Under the pieces are notes generated by a model. The model did not search any database and was not told where the DNA came from. It saw only the letters and a program-made list of their open reading frames with translations. From the NCBI RefSeq assembly GCF_038051995.1, contig NZ_CP150290.1:6223501-6287500 (forward strand): a DNA stretch of 64,000 nucleotides, in the 5' to 3' direction. The stretch is from Paenibacillus sp. FSL H8-0537. Lineage in GTDB: Bacteria; Bacillota; Bacilli; Paenibacillales; Paenibacillaceae. This document shows positions 46,399 through 56,288 of the stretch, one piece after another. The translations under genes and the position numbers were made by a program. Each line of letters starts with the position of its first letter. Positions within the stretch are counted from its first letter, which is position 1.

Positions 46399-46511
46399 GT
46401 ATGAACCCCCAAACAACCGAGCACGTATCGCATGTATTTTTAATTACAACTTTATTATTTTCTATATTGGGTGTGGAAACTCCTTTATTTAAGGTGAAAC
46501 AGCTGTCGACA

Positions 46512-46592
46512 TCTTTTGGCGGTGCAGCGCGTTTCAGTCCGAGAAATATAGAGAAAGGATGAAACCATCCTATCCTTCCCTATATTTTCAAA
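46512..46592. repeat. Dispersed palindromic repeat, copy 1
   Basis: TTTTGGCGGTGCAGCGCGTTTC is followed by AGAAATATAGAGAAAGGATG and the mirrored CATCCTATCCTT. A second copy lies at 58774-58842. Each copy precedes a terminator hairpin read on the minus strand. Confidence 0.75.
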
Positions 46593-46619
46593 AAAAACTG
46601 CCTTCCCGTCAGGAAGGCA
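46593..46619 (-). terminator. Terminator after rsiW
   Basis: CTGCCTTCC / GGAAGGCAG with a CGTCA loop, followed by eight T on the minus strand. It separates sigW-rsiW from cdaA-cdaR-glmM. Confidence 0.9.
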
Positions 46620-46624
46620 GCCAC

Positions 46625-47263
46625 CTAAGAAGCCAATCCGCTGAAAGTTGTCGTCACCTTATACCAGAACCAATCAAGCGCCTGATCAATGGTCCGGCTT
46701 TGTCCGGCAATATAACCGGTCGAAGCAAGATTCAAGGAACCGTCAATAACCGTTACATTGCCCTCGATTTCGCCTCTTACGTCAGCCATGCCATTTTCAA
46801 CGATCAAATTTCCTTTAATATGCACACCTTCTGGAATTGTAACCGTGTTGCCGTCAATAACGACCTGATGCAGATCCTCGCCCGATACCACCAGCTTCGT
46901 ATCATGTCCCCACATCGAGACGAAGCTGCCCAGCATGACCAATACAAAAACCGCTGCGACCGTTACGCCCGGGTACTTGTAAAGCAAACGCAAATACAGC
47001 GGACGAGTCTTCGCCTTCGGTTTCGGTATTTGGTCCAGAATAAGCTGCGTCAGCTTCTCGGAAGACTGTATATCGTAATGCGGGACCACTGCGGCATGCT
47101 CCAAGGCGGAAAAAGTCATCGCTTCCGTCTTCTCCAGCTGTTCGAACCGAGCGAGGCAAGCGGGACAAGTACTCATATGCCCCTTCAAATCCATCGTACC
47201 TTGTCTGGTCAGATCACCGTCAAAATAGTCGTGCATCATTCCGATGGCGACTTTGCATTCCAT
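46625..47263 (-). CDS. rsiW: Anti-sigma-W factor with zinc-binding domain
   Basis: A protein of about 212 residues. The N-terminal ZAS motif is H-x3-C-x2-C (LKGHMSTCPACLARF). A membrane helix (VTVAAVFVLVMLGSFVSMWG) is followed by an extracytoplasmic polymer-like beta part (VEGNVTVIDGSL). RsiW holds SigW inactive until staged proteolysis under envelope stress. It lies right after sigW. The C-terminal bactofilin-like beta region is distinctive. ATG 47263 (MECKVAIG) is preferred. Confidence 0.9.
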   Translation of the reverse strand: MECKVAIGMMHDYFDGDLTRQGTMDLKGHMSTCPACLARFEQLEKTEAMTFSALEHAAVVPHYDIQSSEKLTQLILDQIPKPKAKTRPLYLRLLYKYPGVTVAAVFVLVMLGSFVSMWGHDTKLVVSGEDLHQVVIDGNTVTIPEGVHIKGNLIVENGMADVRGEIEGNVTVIDGSLNLASTGYIAGQSRTIDQALDWFWYKVTTTFSGLAS

Positions 47264-47373
47264 AGCAGCCAGTCCTTTCTTTCTTTTGCTCACATTAACG
47301 CTCTACTACAACTATAGGATACGTATCAAATCCGAAAGTGTTTCAAAATTTCGCGACAAGCTTTCGGCCTTTT

Positions 47374-47940
47374 TTATAGCTTGTACTCCAGCTTCTTGCG
47401 CAGAAACTCGCGCCCCCGATGTACCCTCGTCTTAATCGTCGTTACAGGGATATCCATGACCTCGCTAATTTCTTGAAGAGATAAATCCTCAATATACCGC
47501 AGCATCATCACCGTCTTGTATTTGGGTGGAAGCGAATCAATGGCCTGATGGATAATCCGCTGTGTCTCGGACAGCAGCGTCTCCGATTCAGGCGTACGAT
47601 TGTCGCTTGGAATCATCGAATAACCATCGAGGCCCTCGTGATCCGTCGATTCCGCATCGAGTGAATACACAGGCTTGCGCTTGCGCAGCTTGTCGATACA
47701 AAGATTCGTCGCGATCCGATAAATCCAGGTGGAAAATTTCAAGGTTTCATCGTAACGCTCTAAATTTCTATACACTCGCATGAACGCTTCCTGCACGACA
47801 TCTTCCGCCTCTTGACGGTTGCTCAGCATGCGGTACGCCATGTGAAAAAGCTTGTCCTGATAGAGCCCTACGAGCTCAGCAAATGCCCGCTGGTCGCCTT
47901 TTAACGATAATTTTGCAAGGCGGGCTTCCAATACATTCAC
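47374..47940 (-). CDS. sigW: ECF sigma factor SigW
   Basis: A 188-residue ECF sigma factor. Region 2 (FHMAYRMLSNRQEAEDVVQE, RNLERYDETLKFSTWIYRIA) and region 4 (LPPKYKTVMMLRYIEDLSLQ, IPVTTIKTRVHRGREFLRK) are complete. It drives the cell-envelope stress regulon and is followed by its anti-sigma gene. Gene order to glmS equals that of B. subtilis. Confidence 0.95.
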   Translation of the reverse strand: MNVLEARLAKLSLKGDQRAFAELVGLYQDKLFHMAYRMLSNRQEAEDVVQEAFMRVYRNLERYDETLKFSTWIYRIATNLCIDKLRKRKPVYSLDAESTDHEGLDGYSMIPSDNRTPESETLLSETQRIIHQAIDSLPPKYKTVMMLRYIEDLSLQEISEVMDIPVTTIKTRVHRGREFLRKKLEYKL

Positions 47941-48185
47941 TTCTACTCCTCCAAACTTTCCGTTTGAACGGATTGTTGCCGCGAGTGCTATTATGAATCA
48001 GCAATGCCTACTAAAACAAATATAACTCCTGCCGCGTCCTCTGCCCTTAAACTCTATAGAAAATCGTAATCCACATGGACTTAAAAAGCAAGATAATTGC
48101 GTAAGAAACATCCAATCTTTCCAACCTATGACGAAACAACACCGCTACCTTATTTGAATTATTATATACGTTTTCCACTATCTAT
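47941..48185. other. sigW upstream region
   Basis: No gene is recognised. A sigW-dependent promoter is expected, but a clear TGAAAC/CGTA pair was not found by eye. Confidence 0.35.
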
Positions 48186-48222
48186 GGCAAAAAAGCAGCT
48201 CTCAAGCTTTTCGCTTGATGCT
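48186..48222 (-). terminator. Terminator downstream of the HtrA-like gene
   Basis: The AGCAGC-CAAGC / GCTTG-GCTGCT stem is followed by TTTTTT on the minus strand, about 70 bases past the stop. Confidence 0.85.
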
Positions 48223-48292
48223 GCTCTTGTCGGGCTCGTTACGAATGCGAATCGTACCGCACATCGTTCCCAGCCTTTTTATATGAAAAATA

Positions 48293-49738
48293 TTATAAGG
48301 AATTTGTCATCAGCTTTTGAAGCACGCTTTGAATTTCGTTCGATGGAATAGCAAAACCAATGCCTTGCGCCTCCGCGCTTACCGCCGTATTAATGCCAAT
48401 GACTTGACCGCTCGTATTCAGCAGCGGACCTCCCGAGTTGCCTGGGTTAATGGAGGCATCGGTCTGCAGCAAATGCTTATAATCCTTCGTGCCGCCATTT
48501 TCGTCTTGTACAGAAATTGGACGTTCTTTCGCGCTTAGCACACCAACCGTCATCGTGTGGTCGAAGCCATAAGGATTGCCGATGGCGATAACCCAGTCAC
48601 CGATGGCTGTGCTATCCGAGTCGCCCAGCGACAGCATCGGGAATGCCGTCGTTCCGGTAATTTTCAGAACAGCCAGATCCAGATCGGCGCTGGAGCCAAC
48701 AACCTTGGCCACAAACGGCTCATCATAACCTTCTACGGTTACCTTCACTTGGGAAGCCCCGCTAATGACATGCTCATTCGTTAAAATGTAACCATCGGAC
48801 TGGAATATAAATCCCGTTCCGGAGCCGGTAAGCTGCAAATTGGAATCGTTAGTGCTGTTTTGGTCATTGGAGCCTGCATTTGGCTGCTGCTGCTGGCCGC
48901 TTTGCGGTACCTGCTGGCCGAAAAACTGCCAGTATTCCGAGCCGCGTCCGCTCGAGCGCGTCGCTTGGCCGTAGTTTTCGATTTTGACGACCGCTGGGGA
49001 TGCCGCTGCATAAATGCTGGAAATTTGGCTGTCCACCGAGTTGGCGGCGGTTGTCAAGCCTGCGCTGTTCTCGCTGCCATTGCTGACGACACTGCCATTT
49101 GTCGCATTCACTGTAGCTACGCCGCCTGTAAACAAATTGCTGCGATCCGCCGTATACATAAAGCCGCCGATGACGACAGCCCCTGCCAGAAACGCGGCGA
49201 AAATGGACTTCAATGGCGAACGCTTCGCCAGCTTGGAGGAAGCCTCGTCCCCGCCCCTGCCTGCGCCGCTTTGCCCTTTATCCGTCATCGTCTGCAGCTC
49301 ACCCAGCTGCTTCTCATACGAATGGCGCAAACTCGAAGGGGAGCGCTCTGCCTCGTAGATGTAGGAAGCTACTAGCGGAGCCGTCTGTTTTGCAGCCTCT
49401 TGGCCTGCAGCTGTTTCCTGCTGCGATACCGATGATACGAGTGGATCAGCTTGCTGGTGCGTTGCCTTGCTGCTATCCGCCTCCGTCTCCTTCGACGCCG
49501 AAGCCTCTTGCTGCGGTTCAGCAGCATTCTCATAACCATAAACCGTTTTGAAAACCTGCTCGCCCCCGGGCTTGCCACCTGCACTCGCTTGTCCGTCTTT
49601 GCTATCGCTCGATCCGGCTGTGTTCATGTCCTCCTGCTCGTTTCCTTGTCCTCCACCATTCACTTGATCCGCCATACGATCATCTCCCTGTCCATTCAAG
49701 CTGTTATTTGTTCCTCTATATTGGTTGTCCTCGCTCAT
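48293..49738 (-). CDS. htrA: Membrane-anchored HtrA-like serine protease without PDZ
   Basis: A protein of about 481 residues. There is a long disordered Gln/Gly/Ser N-terminus in the cytoplasm, then a membrane helix (SIFAAFLAGAVVIGGFMYTA), then a trypsin-type protease with triad His (LTNEHVISGA), Asp (SSADLDLAVLKI) and Ser (NPGNSGGPLL). The chain ends IPSNEIQSVLQKLMTNSL right after the protease, where HtrA/DegP proteins normally continue into a PDZ domain. ATG 49738 follows GGAGG. Its role is surface protein quality control. Confidence 0.9.
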   Translation of the reverse strand: MSEDNQYRGTNNSLNGQGDDRMADQVNGGGQGNEQEDMNTAGSSDSKDGQASAGGKPGGEQVFKTVYGYENAAEPQQEASASKETEADSSKATHQQADPLVSSVSQQETAAGQEAAKQTAPLVASYIYEAERSPSSLRHSYEKQLGELQTMTDKGQSGAGRGGDEASSKLAKRSPLKSIFAAFLAGAVVIGGFMYTADRSNLFTGGVATVNATNGSVVSNGSENSAGLTTAANSVDSQISSIYAAASPAVVKIENYGQATRSSGRGSEYWQFFGQQVPQSGQQQQPNAGSNDQNSTNDSNLQLTGSGTGFIFQSDGYILTNEHVISGASQVKVTVEGYDEPFVAKVVGSSADLDLAVLKITGTTAFPMLSLGDSDSTAIGDWVIAIGNPYGFDHTMTVGVLSAKERPISVQDENGGTKDYKHLLQTDASINPGNSGGPLLNTSGQVIGINTAVSAEAQGIGFAIPSNEIQSVLQKLMTNSL

Positions 49739-50007
49739 CTTGATTGCCTCCTTCAAGTTTTACCGAGTAAAATTCATCACTTAAGCTAAGTATCGGGAAA
49801 ATAACGATTCGTTCTTGTGCGTTCGATTGTATTCGGTCATTTCGCTTGCCTTCTATGTATACATCATGCAGGACGCACCTTAAATCAAACTTAAGTGAAA
49901 TTTAAAGCAACATAAAACCTTTGAACCCCGACCATATATCGTGCTAAAAAGCTGTACAAGCGCATAATAAGGGCCACTGCTGCCGCTTGCCCCACCTTTT
50001 ACAACGC

Positions 50008-50050
50008 AAAAAAAAGCCAAGCGAGGCAATAGCTGCCCTGCTTGGCTTTT
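50008..50050 (-). terminator. Terminator of the PEP carboxylase gene
   Basis: AAGCCAAGC / GCTTGGCTT stem with an eight-T tract on the minus strand. Confidence 0.9.
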
Positions 50051-50109
50051 CTATTCACGCCAGAATCTCGTGGCGTTTACTTATTTATTTTTCAAGCTCC
50101 GTATTCGTA

Positions 50110-52914
50110 TTAGCCCGTGTTTCTCAGACCGGCTGCTATTCCGTTGATCGTGAGCAATACTTCACGAAGCAGCTCTGGATCATCCTCGTCCTTCGCCCGC
50201 AGTCCGCGGAGCTCCGTCAGAAGCTGAACCTGCATGTAGCTGAGCGGATCAACGTATGGATTACGGAGGCGAATCGATTCTTGAATAACCGGTACGTTAT
50301 CCAAAATTTCCGTTTGGCCCGTAATGCTCAAAATCATTTGCGACGTCAGCGCATATTCCGACTCAATTTGCTGGAAAATACGATCGCGGATAGCCTCGTC
50401 GGAAATCATGCCCGCATATTCCTTCGCAATAATAAGATCGGCTTTCGCCAGTGCCATCTGCAGGTTGTCGATCAAAGAGCGGAAGAATGGGAAATGCTCA
50501 TACATCGTTTTTAGCGTCTGCAGACGCTCTTCGCTTCCATCCACATATTGCTGGAGCGCTGTGCCGGCTGCATACCAGGCTGGCAGCAGATAACGGCTTT
50601 GCGTCCATGCGAATACCCATGGAATCGCACGCAAATCTTCAAAGCGGTCGCTGTTTTTCCGTTTGGACGGACGTGAGCCAATGTTCAGCTCGCCAACCTC
50701 TGGCAGCGGTGTCGATTCCTTGAAGTACGTGAGGAAATCCGGATCGCGGAAAATCAAATCCTGATATTTCTCCAGCGCCGTCTCGGAAATTGAGCGGGCG
50801 ATTTCTTCCCACTCCGGCTCGGCCGTCTGGCCTTGCTCCGGATATTTCGCCAAGCGCGCAGCTGTAATCAGCGCCCAAGTCGCCTGCTCCAAGCTGCGAT
50901 ATGCGATGCCCTGCATCGAATAACGCGAGGAAAGCACTTCTCCTTGCTCGGTAATTTTGATGCCGCCGCCAACCGTATGCGGTGGCTGTGCCAAAATGCT
51001 GCGGTTCAGCGGCATGCCGCCGCGACCAAGTGCTCCGCCGCGTCCGTGGAAGAACTTCAGCTTAACGTCGTATTCGTTCGCCGCTGCTGTAATTTCCTTA
51101 AGAGCTACGCGCAGCTCCCAGTTTGCTGTAACCGCTCCGCCATCTTTATTGCTGTCGGAGTAACCCAGCATAATTTCATGCAGATCGCCGCGAGCCGCAA
51201 CGGCTTGACGATAAATCGGCAGCTCGAACAACTGCTTCATAATAGCCGGAGCCGCATGAAGGTCGTCGATTGTCTCGAACAGTGGCACCGATTGAACAGA
51301 GCAGTGAACCGTGCCGTCGCGATCTTGACGGAACAAGCCAACTTCCTTCGAGAAGACCATGACTTCCAGCATGTCGCTGGCGCCCTGCGTCATACTGATC
51401 AGGTAGCTGGAAATGCAGTTCGGGCCAAACTCTTGCTTCGCACGGTAAGCCGTATGGTACACATCGAGGCATTCACGCGTTGCATCCGTATAATCCAAGT
51501 GGCTCGACGTCAATGGACGCGGGTCATTCAGCAGGCGATGCAGCAGCTCAACCTTTTCATCCTCATTCAATCCTGCATAATCAGGCGTAATGTTCATTTT
51601 CGCCAAAATTTCAGTCATCGCATTTTCATGCTCTTTGCTGTGCTGGCGAATATCCAGCGTCATCAAGTGGAAGCCGAACAGCTCTACCTGACGAACCAGC
51701 TTGCCGATATGCGTGTCTGCCACATAATCCGCGAAGTGATTGCGCAGGCTGCGGTCAATAATTTTTAAATCCTCCAGCAGCTCTTCCGGGCTGTTATAGC
51801 GCATAGCCGAGCCTTTGAGCGCCTCATTGCGCGTATTGGCGAGCTTCTCCAGCATAAAGCCAAGCTTGATGCGGTAAGGCTCCTTCGTGTTGCGCCACAG
51901 TTCTACGCATTTCAGCTCAACCTGCTCGCGGTCGCGGCGAATCGATTCAATCAATTCATCCGACACTTCCACAATATTCGTGCTAAAGCTGAGTTGGCCC
52001 ATCAGCTCATTCAGCGTTTCTTCATACTTGCGAATTGCCAGCAGGCGGTGCATCGTCAGCGCTTCCCACGTCACCTTCGCGGTTACGGAAGGGTTGCCGT
52101 CACGGTCGCCGCCGATCCACGAGCCAAAACGGAGAAAGTCTGGCGCATGCCATTTTTCACCTGGATAATATTTCTCAAGACAGCGCTCCAGCTCTTCGTA
52201 GACAGCAGGCAGCACCTCGAACAACGTTTCATCAAAATAATACAAGCCGTTGCGAACTTCGTCGATAACCGTAGGCTTACGGTCGCGAAGCTCATCGCTT
52301 TGCCACAAAATAAGCACTTCATTCAGCAGCTTCTCGCGAAGCTTCTCCCGCTCACGATAAGTCAGCGTCGGATTATCAAGCTCCATGACATCTTCGGCAA
52401 TCCGCTTGTGGATATCCAGTACCGCTCTGCGTGTAGCTTCCGTTGGATGTGCAGTCATAACAAGCTCCAGCGAAATGCCGCTCAGCATTTGCTGTACATC
52501 TTCCACTGCGATTTGACGTTCCTTCAGATCCGCTACAGCACTCTCAATGGAGCCGCGTTGAACGCCTTCCCCAGTGGAACGCTCATAATCGCGCTTGCGG
52601 CGAATACGGTGATTTTGTTCAGCAATGTTAACCAGTTGAAAATAAATCGCAAAGGCACGAATAACCTGGTGCCTAATTTCCGGGCTCAATGACGACACGG
52701 TCGTCTTGAATTGCGCGAATAGCTCCGGAATATATTCCGCTCGTAACGATTTGCTTGTTTCACGGATTTGCTCCACAATTTCAAGCAATTCCTTGCCGCC
52801 CTGGTGGACGAGCACTTCGCCGAGTATGTTGCCTAGAAACCGAACATCCCTACGCAGCAAATTGTTCGCTTGCTGGCGGCTTGCCGATAAATTCGTTGCA
52901 GCTTGTTCCGACAT
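50110..52914 (-). CDS. ppc: Phosphoenolpyruvate carboxylase
   Basis: A 934-residue cytoplasmic enzyme that adds bicarbonate to PEP to give oxaloacetate. Catalytic His is in VMTAHPTEATRR. Other core motifs are FGSWIGGDRDGNPSVT, MLGYSDSNKDGG, FHGRGGALGRGG, and the C-terminal RNPYVDPLSYMQVQL. Length is normal. The chain ends in the expected NTG. It is preceded by a promoter region and followed by its own terminator, so it is likely monocistronic. Confidence 0.97.
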   Translation of the reverse strand: MSEQAATNLSASRQQANNLLRRDVRFLGNILGEVLVHQGGKELLEIVEQIRETSKSLRAEYIPELFAQFKTTVSSLSPEIRHQVIRAFAIYFQLVNIAEQNHRIRRKRDYERSTGEGVQRGSIESAVADLKERQIAVEDVQQMLSGISLELVMTAHPTEATRRAVLDIHKRIAEDVMELDNPTLTYREREKLREKLLNEVLILWQSDELRDRKPTVIDEVRNGLYYFDETLFEVLPAVYEELERCLEKYYPGEKWHAPDFLRFGSWIGGDRDGNPSVTAKVTWEALTMHRLLAIRKYEETLNELMGQLSFSTNIVEVSDELIESIRRDREQVELKCVELWRNTKEPYRIKLGFMLEKLANTRNEALKGSAMRYNSPEELLEDLKIIDRSLRNHFADYVADTHIGKLVRQVELFGFHLMTLDIRQHSKEHENAMTEILAKMNITPDYAGLNEDEKVELLHRLLNDPRPLTSSHLDYTDATRECLDVYHTAYRAKQEFGPNCISSYLISMTQGASDMLEVMVFSKEVGLFRQDRDGTVHCSVQSVPLFETIDDLHAAPAIMKQLFELPIYRQAVAARGDLHEIMLGYSDSNKDGGAVTANWELRVALKEITAAANEYDVKLKFFHGRGGALGRGGMPLNRSILAQPPHTVGGGIKITEQGEVLSSRYSMQGIAYRSLEQATWALITAARLAKYPEQGQTAEPEWEEIARSISETALEKYQDLIFRDPDFLTYFKESTPLPEVGELNIGSRPSKRKNSDRFEDLRAIPWVFAWTQSRYLLPAWYAAGTALQQYVDGSEERLQTLKTMYEHFPFFRSLIDNLQMALAKADLIIAKEYAGMISDEAIRDRIFQQIESEYALTSQMILSITGQTEILDNVPVIQESIRLRNPYVDPLSYMQVQLLTELRGLRAKDEDDPELLREVLLTINGIAAGLRNTG

Positions 52915-52920
52915 ACTGAA

Positions 52921-53264
52921 ATCCTCCTGTAGCGTGCCCTATAACGGACTCATTTTAACTATCTTACACTATACTACAAAATCCTTCACGGTTGAAGCCC
53001 CGCCATTTACCAAGATGTATGGTAGGCTGTCTATTATGCTCACAACTAAAAAGGGCGCATTAATCATAAAATGAGGAGATGATCTCCTGGATTTCCGCTA
53101 ACGTCATACATTACCCCTGTATGATACAATTCTATCTCATTCATTTTTTATGGATAAATAGAATCTTTTTCACGCTGTATAAAAGATATAAAAAAAGAAT
53201 AGTTGCCATTCACATGTATCTTTAGTTATGGTATAAAAAGGAAACTATCTCAATTTATCAAGAA
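52921..53264. other. Divergent intergenic region upstream of ppc
   Basis: No gene is recognised. It contains promoters for ppc and the plus-strand membrane gene. No strong motif was fixed. Confidence 0.35.
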
Positions 53265-53612
53265 ATGAAGGAGATTTTCATAGTTCAGCTCTACTTGCCA
53301 TTGCTGCTAATTATCGCAGCTATTTCTTTTATAACGGTTAAAGCTACGGCTAAAAAAGGCAGCTACCTGCGCCTGACCCATCATCAAATCGCCATTATCG
53401 CCTTCAGTTTGCTTCTTATGCTCATACAGTTGTATATCCCTTATCGGAATGCTGCATTTATGAGCGGTGCATTGCTGTCCTCGCTGCTGTCCACCGCCTT
53501 GGCCCTGCTCGCGGTATTCCTCATCTATTTTAGAAAAAATAAATGGGCCTACCTTTCTCTTGCTGTCGCTTGCGTATCGGGAATCATTTCTACCCATATA
53601 AAAATAAACTAG
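53265..53612 (+). CDS. Small four-helix membrane protein
   Basis: A 115-residue protein with about four hydrophobic segments: LYLPLLLIIAAISFI, IAIIAFSLLLMLIQLYI, a Ser/Leu/Ala-rich helix near 75-90, and LSLAVACVSGII. Lys-rich loops suggest an inside orientation between helices 1 and 2. No family is recognised. The AAGGAG lies just inside the proposed ATG, so the true start might be downstream. It is opposite in strand to its neighbours. Confidence 0.65.
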   Translation: MKEIFIVQLYLPLLLIIAAISFITVKATAKKGSYLRLTHHQIAIIAFSLLLMLIQLYIPYRNAAFMSGALLSSLLSTALALLAVFLIYFRKNKWAYLSLAVACVSGIISTHIKIN

Positions 53613-53712
53613 CGATCAGCACGCGTCAGCTTTTTGCCAGCTACAGGTATCTTATCTTCCAGCAAATAAACAATCCTTTATAGCCTCTTCAATCAGACAA
53701 ACGCTACTAAAA

Positions 53713-53748
53713 AAGCTTCCATGGCTGAAACTCGCCATAGAAGCTTTC
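53713..53748 (-). terminator. Terminator downstream of the methyltransferase
   Basis: AAAGCTTCCATGGC / GCCATAGAAGCTTT stem with TTTTTT on the minus strand. It may also stop plus-strand transcripts. Confidence 0.85.
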
Positions 53749-53853
53749 TGTTCATCGCTTCTCCATTGTCACTAATGATCGATGTATTGGGACTTAATCT
53801 GTATAGTATGGAGTTGTTATTCCAGATCTTATTCAATTAGAGTCTTTATTTTG

Positions 53854-54588
53854 TTATTTTTTCACTACTGAAACTAGCAAAAACATCGGACGGCGCATTT
53901 CCTCCTGCCAAGCCGAATGGCTAGCCAGCAGCTCCTTTGTCGGCTGCAGCTCCGAAAGCTGCTTAAGCTCGAATCCGGATTCAATCAACGCGTTCATGTA
54001 GGTCGAAACTGTACGATGGTATTTAACGACATCATGCTCCAGAAATCTGGACTGACGCTGGCCCTCCCTATGATAATCATCCAGCGGCCAATGCAGCTTT
54101 TCCCCTTCCGCCCCATAATGCCAATCCTGCCCGGCAAGCGCGGTGAACACTGGATGCTCAACCGAAAAGACAAATGCGCCGCCTGGCGTCAGGGAATGGT
54201 GGATCTTATTGAAGAGGCCGCCCAATTGCTCCACATAGTGAAGCGCAAGCGAACTAATGACGACATCAAACTCCTCCGCTGGAAAGTCGATGTCCTCAAT
54301 CGCAAGCTGGCGATATTCAATCTGTCCATCGTCTGTCATTTCCCTTGCCCGTTCCAGCATATTGCCCGAAAGGTCAATCCCTACAACCGAGCGGGCATGC
54401 TGTTCCCGTGCATAGCGGCAATGCCAGCCGAATCCGCAGCCGAGATCGAGCACGTTTGCACCCTCCAGCTTCGGCAGCATTTGCCGAAAAAACGACCATT
54501 CTCCGGCCGCGTCGAGTCCCCCAATCGAACGAGCCATCTGGCTATAATTTGTAAAAAAAGAGGACTCATCGTATTTGTTTTGCTTCAT
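53854..54588 (-). CDS. Class I SAM-dependent methyltransferase
   Basis: A 244-residue soluble enzyme. The SAM motif I is NVLDLGCGFGWHCRYA, the acidic residue binding the ribose is in SVVGIDLSGNML, and motif IV is DVVISSLALHYVEQL. These fit the UbiE/Methyltransf_11 group. The substrate is unknown. It lies just downstream of a tRNA cluster on the same strand, separated by a terminator. Confidence 0.88.
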   Translation of the reverse strand: MKQNKYDESSFFTNYSQMARSIGGLDAAGEWSFFRQMLPKLEGANVLDLGCGFGWHCRYAREQHARSVVGIDLSGNMLERAREMTDDGQIEYRQLAIEDIDFPAEEFDVVISSLALHYVEQLGGLFNKIHHSLTPGGAFVFSVEHPVFTALAGQDWHYGAEGEKLHWPLDDYHREGQRQSRFLEHDVVKYHRTVSTYMNALIESGFELKQLSELQPTKELLASHSAWQEEMRRPMFLLVSVVKK

Positions 54589-54662
54589 CCACCTTCAACC
54601 TCCTTAGCGCTTGGCTATTTTGTCCTTAAAAATTATCAACCTTTAAAAACAGGAACAAAAAA

Positions 54663-54684
54663 AACCTTGCAGACCGCAAGGCTT
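54663..54684 (-). terminator. Terminator of the four-tRNA cluster
   Basis: CCTTGC / GCAAGG with eight T on the minus strand, following tRNA-Gly. Confidence 0.85.
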
Positions 54685-54706
54685 TCTTCGTACTTTGTAA
54701 CGTTTA

Positions 54707-54777
54707 AGCGGGTGATGGGAATCGAACCCACGCTATTAGCTTGGAAGGCTAAAGTTCTACCATTGAACTACACCCGC
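54707..54777 (-). tRNA. tRNA-Gly (TCC)
   Basis: A full cloverleaf with acceptor GCGGGTG / CACCCGC and anticodon loop CTTCCAA. CCA is not encoded. Confidence 0.95.
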
Positions 54778-54782
54778 AAATA

Positions 54783-54859
54783 TGGTCGGGACGACACGAT
54801 TTGAACATGCGACCCCCTGGTCCCAAACCAGGTGCTCTACCAAGCTGAGCTACGTCCCG
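54783..54859 (-). tRNA. tRNA-Pro (TGG)
   Basis: Acceptor CGGGACG with anticodon loop TTTGGGA; 3' CCA encoded. Confidence 0.95.
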
Positions 54860-54883
54860 ACAGATAATTCATTTTTAAAGAAA

Positions 54884-54960
54884 TGGCGCGCCCTAAGAGA
54901 TTCGAACTCCTGGCCTTTTGATTCGTAGTCAAACGCTCTATCCAGCTGAGCTAAGGGCGC
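54884..54960 (-). tRNA. tRNA-Arg (ACG)
   Basis: Acceptor GCGCCCT with anticodon loop CTACGAA; CCA encoded. Confidence 0.95.
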
Positions 54961-54966
54961 GCAATA

Positions 54967-55041
54967 TGGAGCGGACGACGAGATTCGAACTCGCGACCCT
55001 CGCCTTGGCAAGGCGATGCTCTACCACTGAGCCACGTCCGC
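54967..55041 (-). tRNA. tRNA-Gly (GCC)
   Basis: Acceptor GCGGACG with anticodon loop TTGCCAA; CCA encoded. It is the first tRNA of this four-gene group in the direction of transcription. Confidence 0.95.
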
Positions 55042-55196
55042 ATTATATTTTCGCCTGTATTTCTTAAGTGTTTCATCGTGGCGACAAGTAATAATATATC
55101 ATGTTGAGAAGGGAATTGCAACTGTTATTTTAACTTTTTCTAAAAAAACTTTTTTGAGTTTTTGGCCTTCCCTTTGCTTTAGGCCGCCATATAAAA

Positions 55197-55227
55197 ATCA
55201 AACCGCGCTCCTGCAAGCACGGTTTGA
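55197..55227 (-). terminator. Terminator of the siderophore ABC ATPase gene
   Basis: ATCAAACCG / CGGTTTGAT stem with TTTTTA on the minus strand, eight bases past the stop. Confidence 0.9.
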
Positions 55228-55234
55228 TGACTGA

Positions 55235-56077
55235 CTATACAACTCCAGCTAGTGCCGGCTTCTTATCAAGCATAACTTTGGATGCAGCTGACTCACCTGC
55301 GAGCGCATACGGCATGCACAGCGGAACACCGGTACGCGGATCAGGCATAATATCAGCTTCAATGTTAAACACCTCGCGCAAAATCTCCGGTGTCATAACC
55401 TCTTGCGGCGAGCCTTCACCGACGACACTGCCTTTTTTGATAGCAATCATATGATGCGCATAACGCGAAGCATGGTTCAGGTCATGGACAACCATAACAA
55501 CCGTACGATTATTAACCTCGTTAAGCTTCTCAAGCAGATGCAATACTTCGAGCTGATGCGCCATATCAAGGAAAGTGGTTGGCTCATCCAAAAATAAAAT
55601 ATCCGTTTCCTGTGCCAATGACATCGCAATCCAAGCACGCTGGCGTTGACCGCCTGACAGCTGATCAACTGGACGGTCAGCAAAATCTACCATTCCCGTC
55701 GCTTCAATGGCCCATTGGATAATTTTACGGTCATCCTTGCTCACAGAGCCGAAGCCCTTCTGATAAGGAAAACGTCCATACGATACAAGCTCGGATACGG
55801 TCAGTCCGTCTGGAGCAGTCGGATTTTGCGGCAAAATAGCCAGCTGCTTCGCCACTTCTTTCGTCGCTTGCTTATGAATCGACTTCCCATCCAGCAATAC
55901 GCTGCCTGCAGATGGATTCATCAGACGAGCCATTGTTTTCAAAATCGTCGATTTACCCGAACCGTTGGACCCCACCAACGCAGTAATTTTTCCTTGTGGG
56001 ATAGCAATATTCAGATCTTGAACGATTAACCGTTCATCATAACCAATGTCGAGATTCGATGTTGTGAGGCGAATCAT
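55235..56077 (-). CDS. Iron-siderophore ABC transporter ATP-binding protein (FecE/YusV-like)
   Basis: A 280-residue ATPase. Walker A is [14 protein letters not shown], the Q-loop is [11 protein letters not shown], the signature is [20 protein letters not shown], Walker B is [12 protein letters not shown], and the H-loop is [12 protein letters not shown]. Spacing matches the FecE/FhuC group. B. subtilis YusV serves several permeases, and no permease is encoded here, so a shared role is likely. Two Fur-type boxes lie just upstream (56164-56211), indicating iron repression. Confidence 0.93.
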   Translation of the reverse strand: MIRLTTSNLDIGYDERLIVQDLNIAIPQGKITALVGSNGSGKSTILKTMARLMNPSAGSVLLDGKSIHKQATKEVAKQLAILPQNPTAPDGLTVSELVSYGRFPYQKGFGSVSKDDRKIIQWAIEATGMVDFADRPVDQLSGGQRQRAWIAMSLAQETDILFLDEPTTFLDMAHQLEVLHLLEKLNEVNNRTVVMVVHDLNHASRYAHHMIAIKKGSVVGEGSPQEVMTPEILREVFNIEADIMPDPRTGVPLCMPYALAGESAASKVMLDKKPALAGVV

Positions 56078-56163
56078 ATGACATGCACGCTCCTTCCGAT
56101 GCCCGCTTATACGGATTGTTTGCTGAATATTTTAAAATCATACGACTTATCATTCATTAAACA

Positions 56164-56211
56164 TGATAACTATTATCAGTATCATTCAATATTTAATGAT
56201 AATCGTTCTCA
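56164..56211. promoter_or_regulatory. Two Fur-type boxes upstream of the ABC ATPase gene
   Basis: TGATAACTATTATCA (56164-56178) is a perfect 7-1-7 inverted repeat in the TGATAA/TTATCA sense. TGATAATCGTTCTCA (56197-56211) is the asymmetrical form seen at the other two genes of this cluster. Confidence 0.8.
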
Positions 56212-56288
56212 CGTATAATGTCAATGAAAATAAAGCAATTGTTTAGGCCAAATCATTTTGCATCGCCCATGCACGGCCGAAAGGCTTC

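Noticed and set aside
53917..54804. 295-codon plus-strand frame opposite the methyltransferase
   Set aside because: Antisense to a clear SAM methyltransferase and runs into tRNA genes.
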